Source: Planctomycetota bacterium | Lineage (GTDB): Bacteria; Planctomycetota; PUPC01; JACPCR01 | DNA: 39,977 nt | Assembly (NCBI GenBank): GCA_030740295.1 | Contig: JASLXP010000375.1 | Span: 1-39,977, forward strand | Direction: 5' to 3' | In this document: positions 16,981 to 24,989 of the stretch, piece by piece | Position numbering within the stretch: the stretch's first letter is position 1 | How the letters are laid out: every line of letters starts with the position of its first letter | Program-made: the position numbers and the translations under genes | The notes under the pieces: generated by a model | What the model was told of the DNA's origin: nothing | The model's input: the letters and a program-made list of their open reading frames with translations, nothing else | Database searches by the model: none

Positions 16981-18117
16981 CTACTTGAAAGTATAAGCTT
17001 TCTTTTCAGCCTGTTCGCGGACGGTCTTGATCATAACTGCATCGAGGGTGTCCTCACCTTTTTTTGCGGCGAGGGCTTTGCTCTCTTTTGCGATGTAAGT
17101 ACGGCGCGCTGTATTGAGATCGTTTATCTGCTTCTGGATCTTGGCGCGGGTGGCCTGCTTCTCCTTCACGTAATTGCCCAGCTCCTCTTCGGTGAGCTTC
17201 TGCAGATCGGCAGGGAGGTCCTCCTTCTTGAGCTTTTTGAGATCTACCTTGCCATCTTTACACGCGTCGACGAGATCCCAGGATGCATTGCGGTAGTAGC
17301 CAGATGCCTTGGATACCTGGCGCTGGACAAAGCTGCCCTGGCCGGCTGACTTGGTGTTGGCTTCCTGCTCCTCCTGTCGCTTCTTGTTTTTCTCGCCTTG
17401 GGCGCCGAAGGGAATGTAGGTCTTGTTGAGCTCGAGGCCGAGCTGGCCGATCTCTTTATCCTGCGGGGCGGCGATGGCGACGACCTGCTTGTTCTGGTCG
17501 ATGTTCATGTAAGAACCGTCAGCAAGGAGTGCGCCGTCCTTCCAGTGTGTTGAGATGCCTTGCGCCATAGGGCCGCAGAAGATGGTGTTGACCATGATGC
17601 CTTTGGAGATGGCGATTTTGCACGCGTCCTTGTAGTTGACGTCGCCCTGGGTGAAGGGCTCGTTTCCCGCGATGAAGATGACTTTGTAGTCCTTGGCGCC
17701 TTTGCTCCATGACAGCGATTCCGACGCGGCCTTGATGACCTTGCCGCAGTATTCGTCGCCGCCGTTCGTGCGGAGCGCGAAGAGTTGTTCGGAAACCTTG
17801 TCGAGGTCGGTAGAGAGCGGAACGATCATGCGGATGTAACCCTCGGAGGCCGGTATTGAGCTCTTGCCGTATTCGTAGAGCGCAACCTGCAGGTCCGGGC
17901 GCTTGCCGTTCTGTTCGGCGAGGGCGAATTCGTTGACGACTTTCCAGAGCTGGGTCTTGGCCTGTTCGATGAGGCCGGACATGCTCCCGCTGGTGTCGAG
18001 CAAAATGGCGACCTGGATGGTCGGGCCCTTCTGTGCGGCGACGGTGGTTTTGACTTCGGCGGCGTTTGCCCAACGGCTTACTGCCAGCAGACAGGTGATG
18101 GCGAGGAACTGCTTCAT
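16981..18117 (-). CDS. Secreted VWA-domain protein, paralogue A
   Basis: A 378-aa protein with a signal peptide (MKQFLAITCLLAVSRWANA, cleavage likely before AEV). A VWA domain at about residues 33-230 has the metal-site motif LLDTSGSMSGLIEQAK, Thr in LRTNGGDEYCG and the FIAGNEPF strand. The C-terminal 150 residues are charged and helical, with KLKKEDLPADLQKLTEEE and KATRAKIQKQI-like stretches. The neighbour at 18154 has the same layout and a similar C-terminus (KIKKEKLPENLQKMSAKE), so the two are paralogues from an old duplication. Probably exported to the periplasm or cell surface. In the VWA superfamily the domain binds protein partners through a divalent cation; partner unknown. Confidence 0.9.
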   Translation of the reverse strand: MKQFLAITCLLAVSRWANAAEVKTTVAAQKGPTIQVAILLDTSGSMSGLIEQAKTQLWKVVNEFALAEQNGKRPDLQVALYEYGKSSIPASEGYIRMIVPLSTDLDKVSEQLFALRTNGGDEYCGKVIKAASESLSWSKGAKDYKVIFIAGNEPFTQGDVNYKDACKIAISKGIMVNTIFCGPMAQGISTHWKDGALLADGSYMNIDQNKQVVAIAAPQDKEIGQLGLELNKTYIPFGAQGEKNKKRQEEQEANTKSAGQGSFVQRQVSKASGYYRNASWDLVDACKDGKVDLKKLKKEDLPADLQKLTEEELGNYVKEKQATRAKIQKQINDLNTARRTYIAKESKALAAKKGEDTLDAVMIKTVREQAEKKAYTFK

Positions 18118-18153
18118 GATAGTTCTCCTTTGCAGTGGTCGGTGGTTCAGGGG

Positions 18154-19302
18154 TTAACGAGAGATCTTGTTGTACTTGATGCCCTTCTTGGCGGCCTGGC
18201 CCTGGATGGACTTGAAGATGCCATTATCGAGCTTGGGATCTTCTTTGGTCTTGGCGACGAGGTCTTCCAGGTGCTTTTGGCGTTTGGCGTCGAGGGCATG
18301 GATCTGTTTCTGAATGTCCTGGCGTTTCTTCAACTTGGCCTCGCAGAATTCCTTCTGCTCTTTGGCGGACATTTTCTGCAGGTTTTCAGGCAGTTTCTCT
18401 TTCTTGATCTTTTCGAGCATTACCTTGCCGTTCACGATGTCGTTAATGAGCTCGTTGTTACCCGCGAAATTCCATGCACCGGCAGCGCTTCCGTTGAAGA
18501 CGCTGCGCCGTGCCTGGGATTCGACGGATGCCTTGCTGTAGATCTCTTTGGCGACCTCGTCTTTCTTGAGGCGGGTCTTGATCTCCTTCTGTGTGCCGTA
18601 ATAGACGCGTGTGGTGTCGAGGTCTTTGGCCAGTTTGGCGAGCTTTTTATCAAAGGGCGTAGTCGGCAGGATGGCGCCGCCGGATTGCTCGACTCGAAAG
18701 TAATTGCCTTCAGCGCGCTTGGCGATATCGCGCCAGACAGGCTCGGTGCCCCCATTGCTGCCGCACTGGATGGTGTTGATGATCAGACCTGCCTTGGCCG
18801 CCTGCTGGCAGGTTTCCGGATACTTGACGTCGTCCTTGTAGTCCATGTGAGGCGGGCAATCGCCGACCAGGAAGATGACCTGGTAGGTCTTGGGATCTTT
18901 GCTCCAACTGATATCCGCGACCGCTTCATGCAGTCCCTGATTGACGCTTTCGGGAGTATCACCGCCGCCGCCGGCCTGGAACGCCATCAGCTCTTTGTAA
19001 ATGGCATCCAGGTCGTCAGACAGATCGAATCGTTTGGTGATATAAGCGTCGCGCCGATCGCGGTAGCCGATGAGGCCGAGCTTGATGTAGGGCGTGGGTT
19101 TGGTGGTGGCGAGGGTGTTTGCGATGGCCCAGATTTTATCTTTGGCCGCTGCGATAAGGCCGCTCATGCTGCCAGTGGTGTCGAGCACAAAGACGACCTC
19201 AACCTTGGGCTGTTCATTCACCTGGGTTGGCTGTTGCTTGTCCGCGTGGGCCGGACAACTTAAGGCAAAAGCGATGGCGACGATGCATGAAAAGACTCTC
19301 AT
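18154..19302 (-). CDS. Secreted VWA-domain protein, paralogue B
   Basis: A 382-aa protein with a signal peptide (MRVFSCIVAIAFALSCPAHA). The VWA domain begins at about residue 34 with VVFVLDTTGSMSGLIAAAKD, so the metal site is DTTGS, with Thr replacing the first Ser. It also has GGGGDTPESVNQGL and FLVGDCPPHMDY. The C-terminal helical region parallels that of the gene at 16981. Spacing to that gene is 36 bases, and to the VIT-VWA gene upstream 31 bases, so the three VWA genes look like one operon. Function unknown beyond probable adhesion or complex assembly in the envelope. Confidence 0.9.
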   Translation of the reverse strand: MRVFSCIVAIAFALSCPAHADKQQPTQVNEQPKVEVVFVLDTTGSMSGLIAAAKDKIWAIANTLATTKPTPYIKLGLIGYRDRRDAYITKRFDLSDDLDAIYKELMAFQAGGGGDTPESVNQGLHEAVADISWSKDPKTYQVIFLVGDCPPHMDYKDDVKYPETCQQAAKAGLIINTIQCGSNGGTEPVWRDIAKRAEGNYFRVEQSGGAILPTTPFDKKLAKLAKDLDTTRVYYGTQKEIKTRLKKDEVAKEIYSKASVESQARRSVFNGSAAGAWNFAGNNELINDIVNGKVMLEKIKKEKLPENLQKMSAKEQKEFCEAKLKKRQDIQKQIHALDAKRQKHLEDLVAKTKEDPKLDNGIFKSIQGQAAKKGIKYNKISR

Positions 19303-19333
19303 GACTGTTTTCCTTGGGGATAGGGGAGGACGA

Positions 19334-21625
19334 TTACTTGGCTACTTTTGCCTTTTTCAGGTTTGCGAAGGGCGCATTCCTTACGAGCACCGATTTGCCG
19401 TCGATGGACAGCAGAATATCGCCCCGCAGCGAGACACTGCCCTGGCGGCCCTGCTGGGCGAGAGTGGCGGTGAGGTCGTTGAATTCTTTGCTGCCGAATT
19501 CGATGACCTTTTCTGGCTTGGCCTTTTCGTCTTTATCGACGACCCGGCTGTCTACCCAGCGGCCGTTCTTGCGATAAAAGCACAAGTCGTTGACCTGCTG
19601 GACGCTGGTGATCTCGACTCGCTTGAGATTCTGGTCGAGATAGCCGTTGCTGATGTTGAGGCTCTTCTGGCCTTTCTGAAGCTGGCGATTGTAATCCTGA
19701 TTCCATGAACCGATGCCTGATCTATTGCCATGGGAGCGGCGGACGAAATTGCCTTCGGCTTGTTTGAGAATTCTTTCCTTATTCTTCAAATCCGTTCCCT
19801 CACGTGCCAGGAATGCGGTGTATTCGGTCAGGATGCCGAACTCTGTAGAAAGACGGACGACCTCGTCTACAAGTTCCTTAATTTTTGGATCTAATCTGCT
19901 GGCCTGATGGATGGGCAGCGGGCCGCCGTTGGCGCCGGCCATACGGATGGCATCGAGCAGAATGCCGATCTGCCGGCTGGCCCACAGGCGCGGCACAAAG
20001 CCGTTTTTTGTTGTGGCGCGCTCCAGGCCAAAGTCGAATTCAAAGGTCCGCCTCTTGCCAAAATAATTTCCTTCGAGCTTGAATTTCAGCGGCTCGTTGC
20101 CGATGTACTGGCCGAGCAGGATGAGTTGGTCGTCCTCGAAAAGATCGGGCAGCTTGTTTGGGATAAGGTCGCGAATGCGGCCGAGATCGGGCTTGCCACT
20201 TTTGGTCAGCGAGAGGGTGGGCGATGCGAGCACCGGGCCCGAAAGACGTTTGAAGACCTGGCCGACTTTTACTTCGACGTCTTCTTTGGGCAGCACAACG
20301 GTGGTGGTAGCCCGCGTCTGCGATGCAATGTTTTCGAGAAGCGGGGTGTTGACATCGACGCCGACGCCGAAGGTGAAAACTCTTCTGTTGAACGGATTGG
20401 ATTTGACCGCGGTTTCACGAATGACCTTTTCCGCGGTCTCTCCGATGGTCGGCAGGCCGTCCGTGAGAAACAGGACGATCGGCAGCGTGTCTTCGATTGG
20501 TTTCTGTTTGAGCGATTCGACCAGCGCGTCGTGGATATTCGTGCCTCCCCGCGGGTAGACGCTCTTGAGGTAACGCCGGGCCGCGGTAATGGTGGCGTCG
20601 CTCTTGATGACCGGCTGCGCCGAAAAAGATTCGACTGCCTGGTTGTAAACGATGATGTTGAATGCCTCCCCGTCTTCGAGCCCGCCGAGGACCTGCATCG
20701 CCGCCTCGCGCACCTGCTTGATCTTTTCGCCATTCATGCTGCCGGAGCGGTCGATGACAAGAGTGACCTCGCGGCGGATTCTGTTCTGGACAACCTTGGG
20801 GCTCGCGGGCAGCCCCGCCAGGAGAAGAAAATAGCCCCCGCCGATCTTGGGATCGGGATAGGCCATCAGCGAGGCGGTCACACCGGCCTTATCCAACAGG
20901 TATGAAAGCCGAAACGGGCCGGGCTCGGTCGTCGCGGTCTGCACGACTTTCGCAGCCATGAGATTGGGCCCCTTCCGCACAAAGTCGATCTCATGGCTGG
21001 GCGAGTAAACCGTCGAGATCGGCTTCTTGGATTTGATGGAGACCGAGACATTCCACGGAACGCGGTAAGCGAGGGACTCGCTGCGGGGCAGGTAGTAATC
21101 AATTCGATTGGCATCCGCTGGAAGGAGGTTTTCGTAGGTCAGCCGAATCTTTTGCGTGCCCCGTGGCTCGACCGGAAAGACGCTCGAACGGATCAGATTG
21201 AAACCGATGAATTCCAGCAGGGCCGGGTCTTTCACCTGCGCGACGATGGAATTGTAGATCCTACGCGCCTCTTCCTTTCGGAGGAGCTGCGCGGTCGGCG
21301 CCTTGGCATTGCCCTGGAAATCGAGGCCTTTTATTACCGCTCCATCAGGAACGGGCACGACCATCTCTGCTTCGAGCCGCTGATTGGTCGGGTTGCTGAG
21401 CGCGATTTCCATGGTCGTGGTGGCGGCCTGTTCGACAATGACCACGCCCACGTTGACGCCGGTAATCAGCACCCGAGCCGGTTGGGGTCGAACGGAAAAT
21501 GAACGGGTCTGCGGCACGACGATGTGCGAGGCCCACGCACGGCGAGCGCTGGATGTGAGATTCTGGGCTGCCAACTGCGGCAGCAGAAACCAGATGGCTG
21601 CAAGGGCGGTTAAGAGAGACTTCAT
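19334..21625 (-). CDS. VIT-VWA domain secreted protein
   Basis: A 763-aa protein starting at the ATG at 21623-21625 (MKSLLTALAAIWFLLPQLAAQ, signal peptide). The in-frame ATG four codons upstream contains GGAGGT, which is the ribosome binding site for the chosen start. Residues about 45-165 are a VIT (vault/inter-alpha-trypsin inhibitor) domain: TTTMEIALSNPTNQRLEAEMVVPVPDGA and a conserved RKEEARRIYNSIV. A VWA domain follows with VIDRSGSMNGEKI, GGTNIHDALVESL and FLTDGLPTIGE. The rest is beta-rich and ends in a Lys-rich tail. VIT-VWA proteins are usually exported. It is probably the first gene of a VWA operon that continues with two more VWA genes. No sortase or PEP-CTERM signal is evident. Confidence 0.93.
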   Translation of the reverse strand: MKSLLTALAAIWFLLPQLAAQNLTSSARRAWASHIVVPQTRSFSVRPQPARVLITGVNVGVVIVEQAATTTMEIALSNPTNQRLEAEMVVPVPDGAVIKGLDFQGNAKAPTAQLLRKEEARRIYNSIVAQVKDPALLEFIGFNLIRSSVFPVEPRGTQKIRLTYENLLPADANRIDYYLPRSESLAYRVPWNVSVSIKSKKPISTVYSPSHEIDFVRKGPNLMAAKVVQTATTEPGPFRLSYLLDKAGVTASLMAYPDPKIGGGYFLLLAGLPASPKVVQNRIRREVTLVIDRSGSMNGEKIKQVREAAMQVLGGLEDGEAFNIIVYNQAVESFSAQPVIKSDATITAARRYLKSVYPRGGTNIHDALVESLKQKPIEDTLPIVLFLTDGLPTIGETAEKVIRETAVKSNPFNRRVFTFGVGVDVNTPLLENIASQTRATTTVVLPKEDVEVKVGQVFKRLSGPVLASPTLSLTKSGKPDLGRIRDLIPNKLPDLFEDDQLILLGQYIGNEPLKFKLEGNYFGKRRTFEFDFGLERATTKNGFVPRLWASRQIGILLDAIRMAGANGGPLPIHQASRLDPKIKELVDEVVRLSTEFGILTEYTAFLAREGTDLKNKERILKQAEGNFVRRSHGNRSGIGSWNQDYNRQLQKGQKSLNISNGYLDQNLKRVEITSVQQVNDLCFYRKNGRWVDSRVVDKDEKAKPEKVIEFGSKEFNDLTATLAQQGRQGSVSLRGDILLSIDGKSVLVRNAPFANLKKAKVAK

Positions 21626-21741
21626 GACGACCTCCATGATTTGATGGTTGTTTTCAGTTCGCTGCCAAGCGTAACATGGCTTTGCCCGATCCCGCGTAAC
21701 AGCTTCGTAACAATAAAATGTGCAAGGCGATTTAAATAAGC

Positions 21742-21770
21742 TTTACCTGAACTCTTAGTGTAAGTATCAT
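21742..21770 (+). promoter_or_regulatory. Sigma70-like promoter for zinc-finger/WD40 gene
   Basis: TTTACC (21742-21747), a 17-bp spacer and TATCAT (21765-21770) fit a sigma70-type promoter. Transcription would start near 21777, giving a leader of about 165 bases that begins inside a GC-rich hairpin (21769-21795) and contains the 75-base perfect hairpin. A match by eye, not tested. Confidence 0.45.
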
Positions 21771-21803
21771 TCCCCATCCCGGTTGGGAGGGGAATTGTTT
21801 GTT

Positions 21804-21878
21804 ACCTGAATTGAGCGATTCTTGAAGACCCCATTGGGTTCATCCCAATGGGGTCTTCAAGAATCGCTCAATTCAGGT
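21804..21878. repeat. Perfect inverted repeat, 35-bp arms and 5-base loop
   Basis: Bases 21804-21838 are the exact reverse complement of 21844-21878, with loop TTCAT between. The arms begin ACCTGAATTGAGCG. It lies in the divergent spacer between the VIT-VWA gene (minus) and the zinc-finger/WD40 gene (plus), 65 bases before the latter's start codon. There is no T-tract after either arm, so it is not a standard intrinsic terminator. Perfect arms of this length are unusual and suggest recent origin or strong selection on an RNA or DNA structure. Confidence 0.95.
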
Positions 21879-21943
21879 GTTAGTCATTTGATGCCTGGGA
21901 GCGTCAGATCCTTTTTCAGGGCCGAAACTGAGGGTGCTGGCAG

Positions 21944-24319
21944 ATGCCCGATGACAAAATTCGAATAACTTGCCCGTACGAAGACTGCGGGCAGCGATTC
22001 AAGCTGGGCGCGAGCCTTGCCGGTAAGAAGGTGAAATGCGCCAAATGCCGGCGGCGTTTCTTGACACCCGCGAAACCCGGCGCCCCGGCATTAAAGGTGG
22101 CCGCTGACTCTCAAACGAAGACGGGCGCCACGGGCGCACTCGAGCCCGTGACCAAAGGCACCGGTGCGCTCGAACCCATCAGCAAAGGGACGGGCGCGCT
22201 CGAACCGAAAACAGGCGCCCAAAAGCCAGCCACTTCCGCGCTCGAGCCAATGAGCGGAAAAGCACCCGCGCAGCCCGCGGCAGATGACATGGGCTTGTCG
22301 CTCGATACTTCAGCGACCACAGGCAGCGGGCCGCAGCCGGCGGCGGATGACGACATGTCGCTGGCGGGCATCGATGTCTCCAAGCCGCGAACCACACTCC
22401 CCGATGATGCTGGTTTCGCCGACCCAATTACCAGTGCAGAAGAAGCTGCAGGCGACATGAGCCTTGGTCTCGCCGATTCTCCTCCCGCCACAAGCAGCGC
22501 GCCTGGCCTTGATGATGACATGCTGGAAGGGATCGATGTCAACAGACCTGCGACCACCTCGGCCACTGCCGGCACTCCCCTGCAGAGCGTCGATGACATG
22601 GAAATGGGCCTGGATACGCCCGCACCCTCTACCGGAGCTGAACCGGTCCAATTCAGCGATGAACCGGAGCAGGAGGCTAGCACTTGTCCGAAATGCCACG
22701 GCCCCGTCGTTGCCACCTTTCAGCGGTGCCCCACCTGTGGCACAAAAATAGGCGGAGCGGCAAAGAGTGGCGCGGCAAAGGGGCCCAAACGTAAGCTGCC
22801 CATCTTCAAGATCGCGGCCCTGTTGATGCTGGGGACATTCCTTTACGGCGGATACTGGTTTTGGAATCGCACACGACTGGTTGGAATCGCAGGCGCTATC
22901 CGGGAAGGCAAAGTTTTGGTCAAGAAGGGGCTCACTAAAGTCGGCGTATCCGAGGAGGATGTGGATAAGGCATTGAACGCGGTTGAGAAAAAGATCTCGC
23001 AGGACCGCATCGTAGTCGCAACCGAGGATCAACTGGAAATCGAAGACGCGAACAAGAAAATGAAGGTCAGGCAGGGCCAGCCGATGATCCAGAAAAAGGT
23101 AGAGGAAGGCCGGGCCAAGGTGATCCTCAAAACTCCGAATGGTGACATTGTAGGTTGGGTGCCCGCGGAGAAGGTGGTCGAAGTTGTCGATTTCGATCGA
23201 TCTGACCTGCTCGGCGTTAAGGATGAGCAGCCGAAGAAGCACTCCGGACCGGTTGCGGATCTTGTGTTCAAAGACGACGGCAAGTTTCTTTCAAGCGTCG
23301 CCTCGAGCAGCGCAGAAGTAAACATCTGGCATGCATCCAAATCCCGCCTCATCCGGTCATACCAGGGCCATCAGTCTAAAGTGGTCGGGGCGGCCTTTTT
23401 ATCGGACGGAGCTGTGGTGTCGGCCGAGAGCGAAACAGGCGCCAAGGTGTGGGATCCGCTGACCACCGCTACTCTGCGGAAGCTTCCCGATTTCAAAGGT
23501 TTCTTCAGACCCATTGGAGACAACAGATGTATCGAGGTCCATGAAGGCAAAATCAAAATATGGGATCTGAAGCAGGGCCGGATGGCTTCTTCCGCAGAGG
23601 TGGCCCTCGAGACCAGCACGATTCGCATCAGCCGCACAAAGCTGCTGGCCAGGAATGCGGAGGGAAAGTTTCTATCCATCAAGCTTCCGAGCCTGGAAGC
23701 AGGCGGCGAATTCGAGGCGCCCTTCGAATACTCAGGTTATGACATCAGCCCGGACGGCATCCTTGTAGCCTTTGTGCCCGCCGAGCGAGGCCAAATCGTG
23801 TTGGTGGATAGCAGCAGCGGTGAGGAGAAAGCCAAGTTTTCCTACTCCGGCGCCCCTGCCGCACAACGGGGCCAGCGATCCGTGCAATTCTGCGGATCGA
23901 GCGGTCACCTCGCAGTGGTGAAAAGCGGGAAGCAGGTGGAAGTCATCCAGATTTCCAAAGTGCTCGGAGTGGAAATCAAGAAAACCATAAATTCCAAAGC
24001 CGGAACGCAGATCACAACCATCGCCTCGGCACCTTCTGGCAGGATGCTTGGAGTCGGCTATTCGGATGGCTCGGTTCAAGCCCACTCACTGGATTTCATT
24101 AAGACGTCGACCGGCAGCAGTGGGGGAACGGCAGTGGCTGCCACTAAGGCGGAGAAGACCGCCCTACGAAATTACACCTTTATCAAACAGTTCATCCTTA
24201 ACAAAAAACCGGAGATGGCCAGGATGTATTTCAAGGGGCTCAAGCGGGCCAACCCCGACAGCCCGCTGGTGGCAAAGGCCAGAGAACAGATGGTGGCCGC
24301 GGGAATCGATATGGACTGA
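21944..24319 (+). CDS. MJ0042-type zinc-finger, WD40-repeat membrane protein
   Basis: A 791-aa protein. Residues 1-40 are an MJ0042-type zinc finger with Cys10, Cys15, Cys32 and Cys35. Residues about 62-105 are repeats of TGALEP, followed by a low-complexity acidic region with repeated DDM-x-LG-LD motifs. A second zinc ribbon (CPKCHG...CPTCG) lies at about 246-267, then one membrane segment (IFKIAALLMLGTFLYGGYWFW) at about 287-307. Beyond the membrane an SH3-like stretch (VILKTPNGDIVGWVPAEKV) and a WD40-type propeller (HSGPVADLVFKDDGKFLSSV, NIWHASKSRL, KVWDPL) fill about 360-720, ending in a short helical domain. Such finger-plus-membrane proteins are common in Planctomycetes, mostly without known function. 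A scaffold or sensor role is plausible. Confidence 0.9.
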   Translation: MPDDKIRITCPYEDCGQRFKLGASLAGKKVKCAKCRRRFLTPAKPGAPALKVAADSQTKTGATGALEPVTKGTGALEPISKGTGALEPKTGAQKPATSALEPMSGKAPAQPAADDMGLSLDTSATTGSGPQPAADDDMSLAGIDVSKPRTTLPDDAGFADPITSAEEAAGDMSLGLADSPPATSSAPGLDDDMLEGIDVNRPATTSATAGTPLQSVDDMEMGLDTPAPSTGAEPVQFSDEPEQEASTCPKCHGPVVATFQRCPTCGTKIGGAAKSGAAKGPKRKLPIFKIAALLMLGTFLYGGYWFWNRTRLVGIAGAIREGKVLVKKGLTKVGVSEEDVDKALNAVEKKISQDRIVVATEDQLEIEDANKKMKVRQGQPMIQKKVEEGRAKVILKTPNGDIVGWVPAEKVVEVVDFDRSDLLGVKDEQPKKHSGPVADLVFKDDGKFLSSVASSSAEVNIWHASKSRLIRSYQGHQSKVVGAAFLSDGAVVSAESETGAKVWDPLTTATLRKLPDFKGFFRPIGDNRCIEVHEGKIKIWDLKQGRMASSAEVALETSTIRISRTKLLARNAEGKFLSIKLPSLEAGGEFEAPFEYSGYDISPDGILVAFVPAERGQIVLVDSSSGEEKAKFSYSGAPAAQRGQRSVQFCGSSGHLAVVKSGKQVEVIQISKVLGVEIKKTINSKAGTQITTIASAPSGRMLGVGYSDGSVQAHSLDFIKTSTGSSGGTAVAATKAEKTALRNYTFIKQFILNKKPEMARMYFKGLKRANPDSPLVAKAREQMVAAGIDMD

Positions 24320-24439
24320 TGGGGTATGTTTGCGCGCATCTTGCCAGCGTAGACAATGCTATCGCGACGAGATAAGAAATAGATCTTCGACTTGTCCGAC
24401 TAACCCGCAGTTACTATCCAACATAATGAGGTGATTGAA

Positions 24440-24862
24440 ATGCGTAAGACAGCAATGATCGCTCTCGGTGGGGTTGCCGTGCTTGCCCTGCTGACTCACA
24501 AGAGCGCAGACGGGTCCGACCTGCCCTGGGCAAAAGATGTGAAGACCGCCATTCTGACGGCAAAGAAAGAAAAACGGTTGATGATGCTCGACTTCACCGC
24601 CAAGTGGTGAGGCGCGTGCAAAGAGCTGGACCGTGTCACGTTCGGCAATAAAAAGGCAAAAGATATTCTCAAAGGCATCGTCATCGTTAAAGTCGATGCG
24701 GATGAGCAGGTCAACGCGCTGATCTATAAGAAATATGACGTGCAGCTTCTGCCCACTCTTCTATTTGTGGACCCAGACGGCAAGAAACTGAACCTGGTGA
24801 ATATGGCAAGCATTGATGAGCTGGCCAAGGCAGTACAGAAAGCCAAGTCAAAGATTAAGTAA
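24440..24862 (+). CDS. Probable selenoprotein: secreted thioredoxin-like protein with in-frame TGA (Sec57)
   Basis: Read through one in-frame TGA (24608-24610, codon 57), the frame runs from ATG 24440 to TAA 24860-24862, 140 residues. The TGA falls at the first cysteine of a thioredoxin active site, giving LDFTAKW-U-G-A-C-KELD, followed by DADE and the cis-Pro loop LLPT (Pro105). The flanks match DsbD-gamma/thioredoxin-like domains, where W-C-x-x-C-K-x-L-E is usual. Residues 1-23 are a signal peptide or membrane anchor, so the protein probably acts in the periplasm in thiol-disulfide exchange. GAGGTGA precedes the ATG by eight bases, and a strong terminator follows at 24886. Other genes here use TGA as stop, so the code is standard. 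The alternative is a nonsense mutation or read error. I favour selenocysteine because both halves look intact and TGA sits exactly at the redox position. Confidence 0.8.
24608..24643 (+). promoter_or_regulatory. Candidate bacterial SECIS stem-loop
   Basis: Directly after the TGA, CGTG at 24615-24618 pairs with CACG at 24637-24640, with a G-U and a further G-C pair outside. An inner short stem closes a loop UGGACC at 24627-24632. The GG lies 18-19 bases after the TGA, within the range for bacterial SECIS apical loops. The lower stem is short and the internal loop large, so this is only consistent with a SECIS, not proof. Confidence 0.5.
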
Positions 24863-24885
24863 CAAAGAACTTCCTGTCCGTTAGA

Positions 24886-24912
24886 GGCTTCCCATCCGGG
24901 AAGCCTTTTTTT
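24886..24912 (+). terminator. Intrinsic terminator
   Basis: GGCTTCCC and GGGAAGCC form a perfect 8-bp stem with loop ATCC, followed by seven T. It lies 23 bases after the stop of the thioredoxin-like gene and separates it from the FHA kinase gene. Confidence 0.95.
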
Positions 24913-24989
24913 GTGCCAAAGCCCTATTTCAATTCATTCTGAAACTGATAGTCTGGCGGCCATCAGGGCTGTCTGTCAGGTAGTTCGCT

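Noticed and set aside
22310..23242. 310-residue minus-strand frame inside the zinc-finger/WD40 gene
   Set aside because: Opposite strand of a gene with clear domains; composition is that of a shadow.
24440..24610. Thioredoxin-like gene as a simple pseudogene
   Set aside because: The downstream half keeps the fold, cis-Pro and terminator, and the TGA falls exactly on the redox cysteine; chance decay would rarely hit that codon and spare everything else. Kept as the main alternative.
24440..24862. TGA read as Trp or Gly through a changed genetic code
   Set aside because: Other genes here, such as manC and the sensor kinase, end in TGA, and the position calls for a redox residue, not Trp or Gly.
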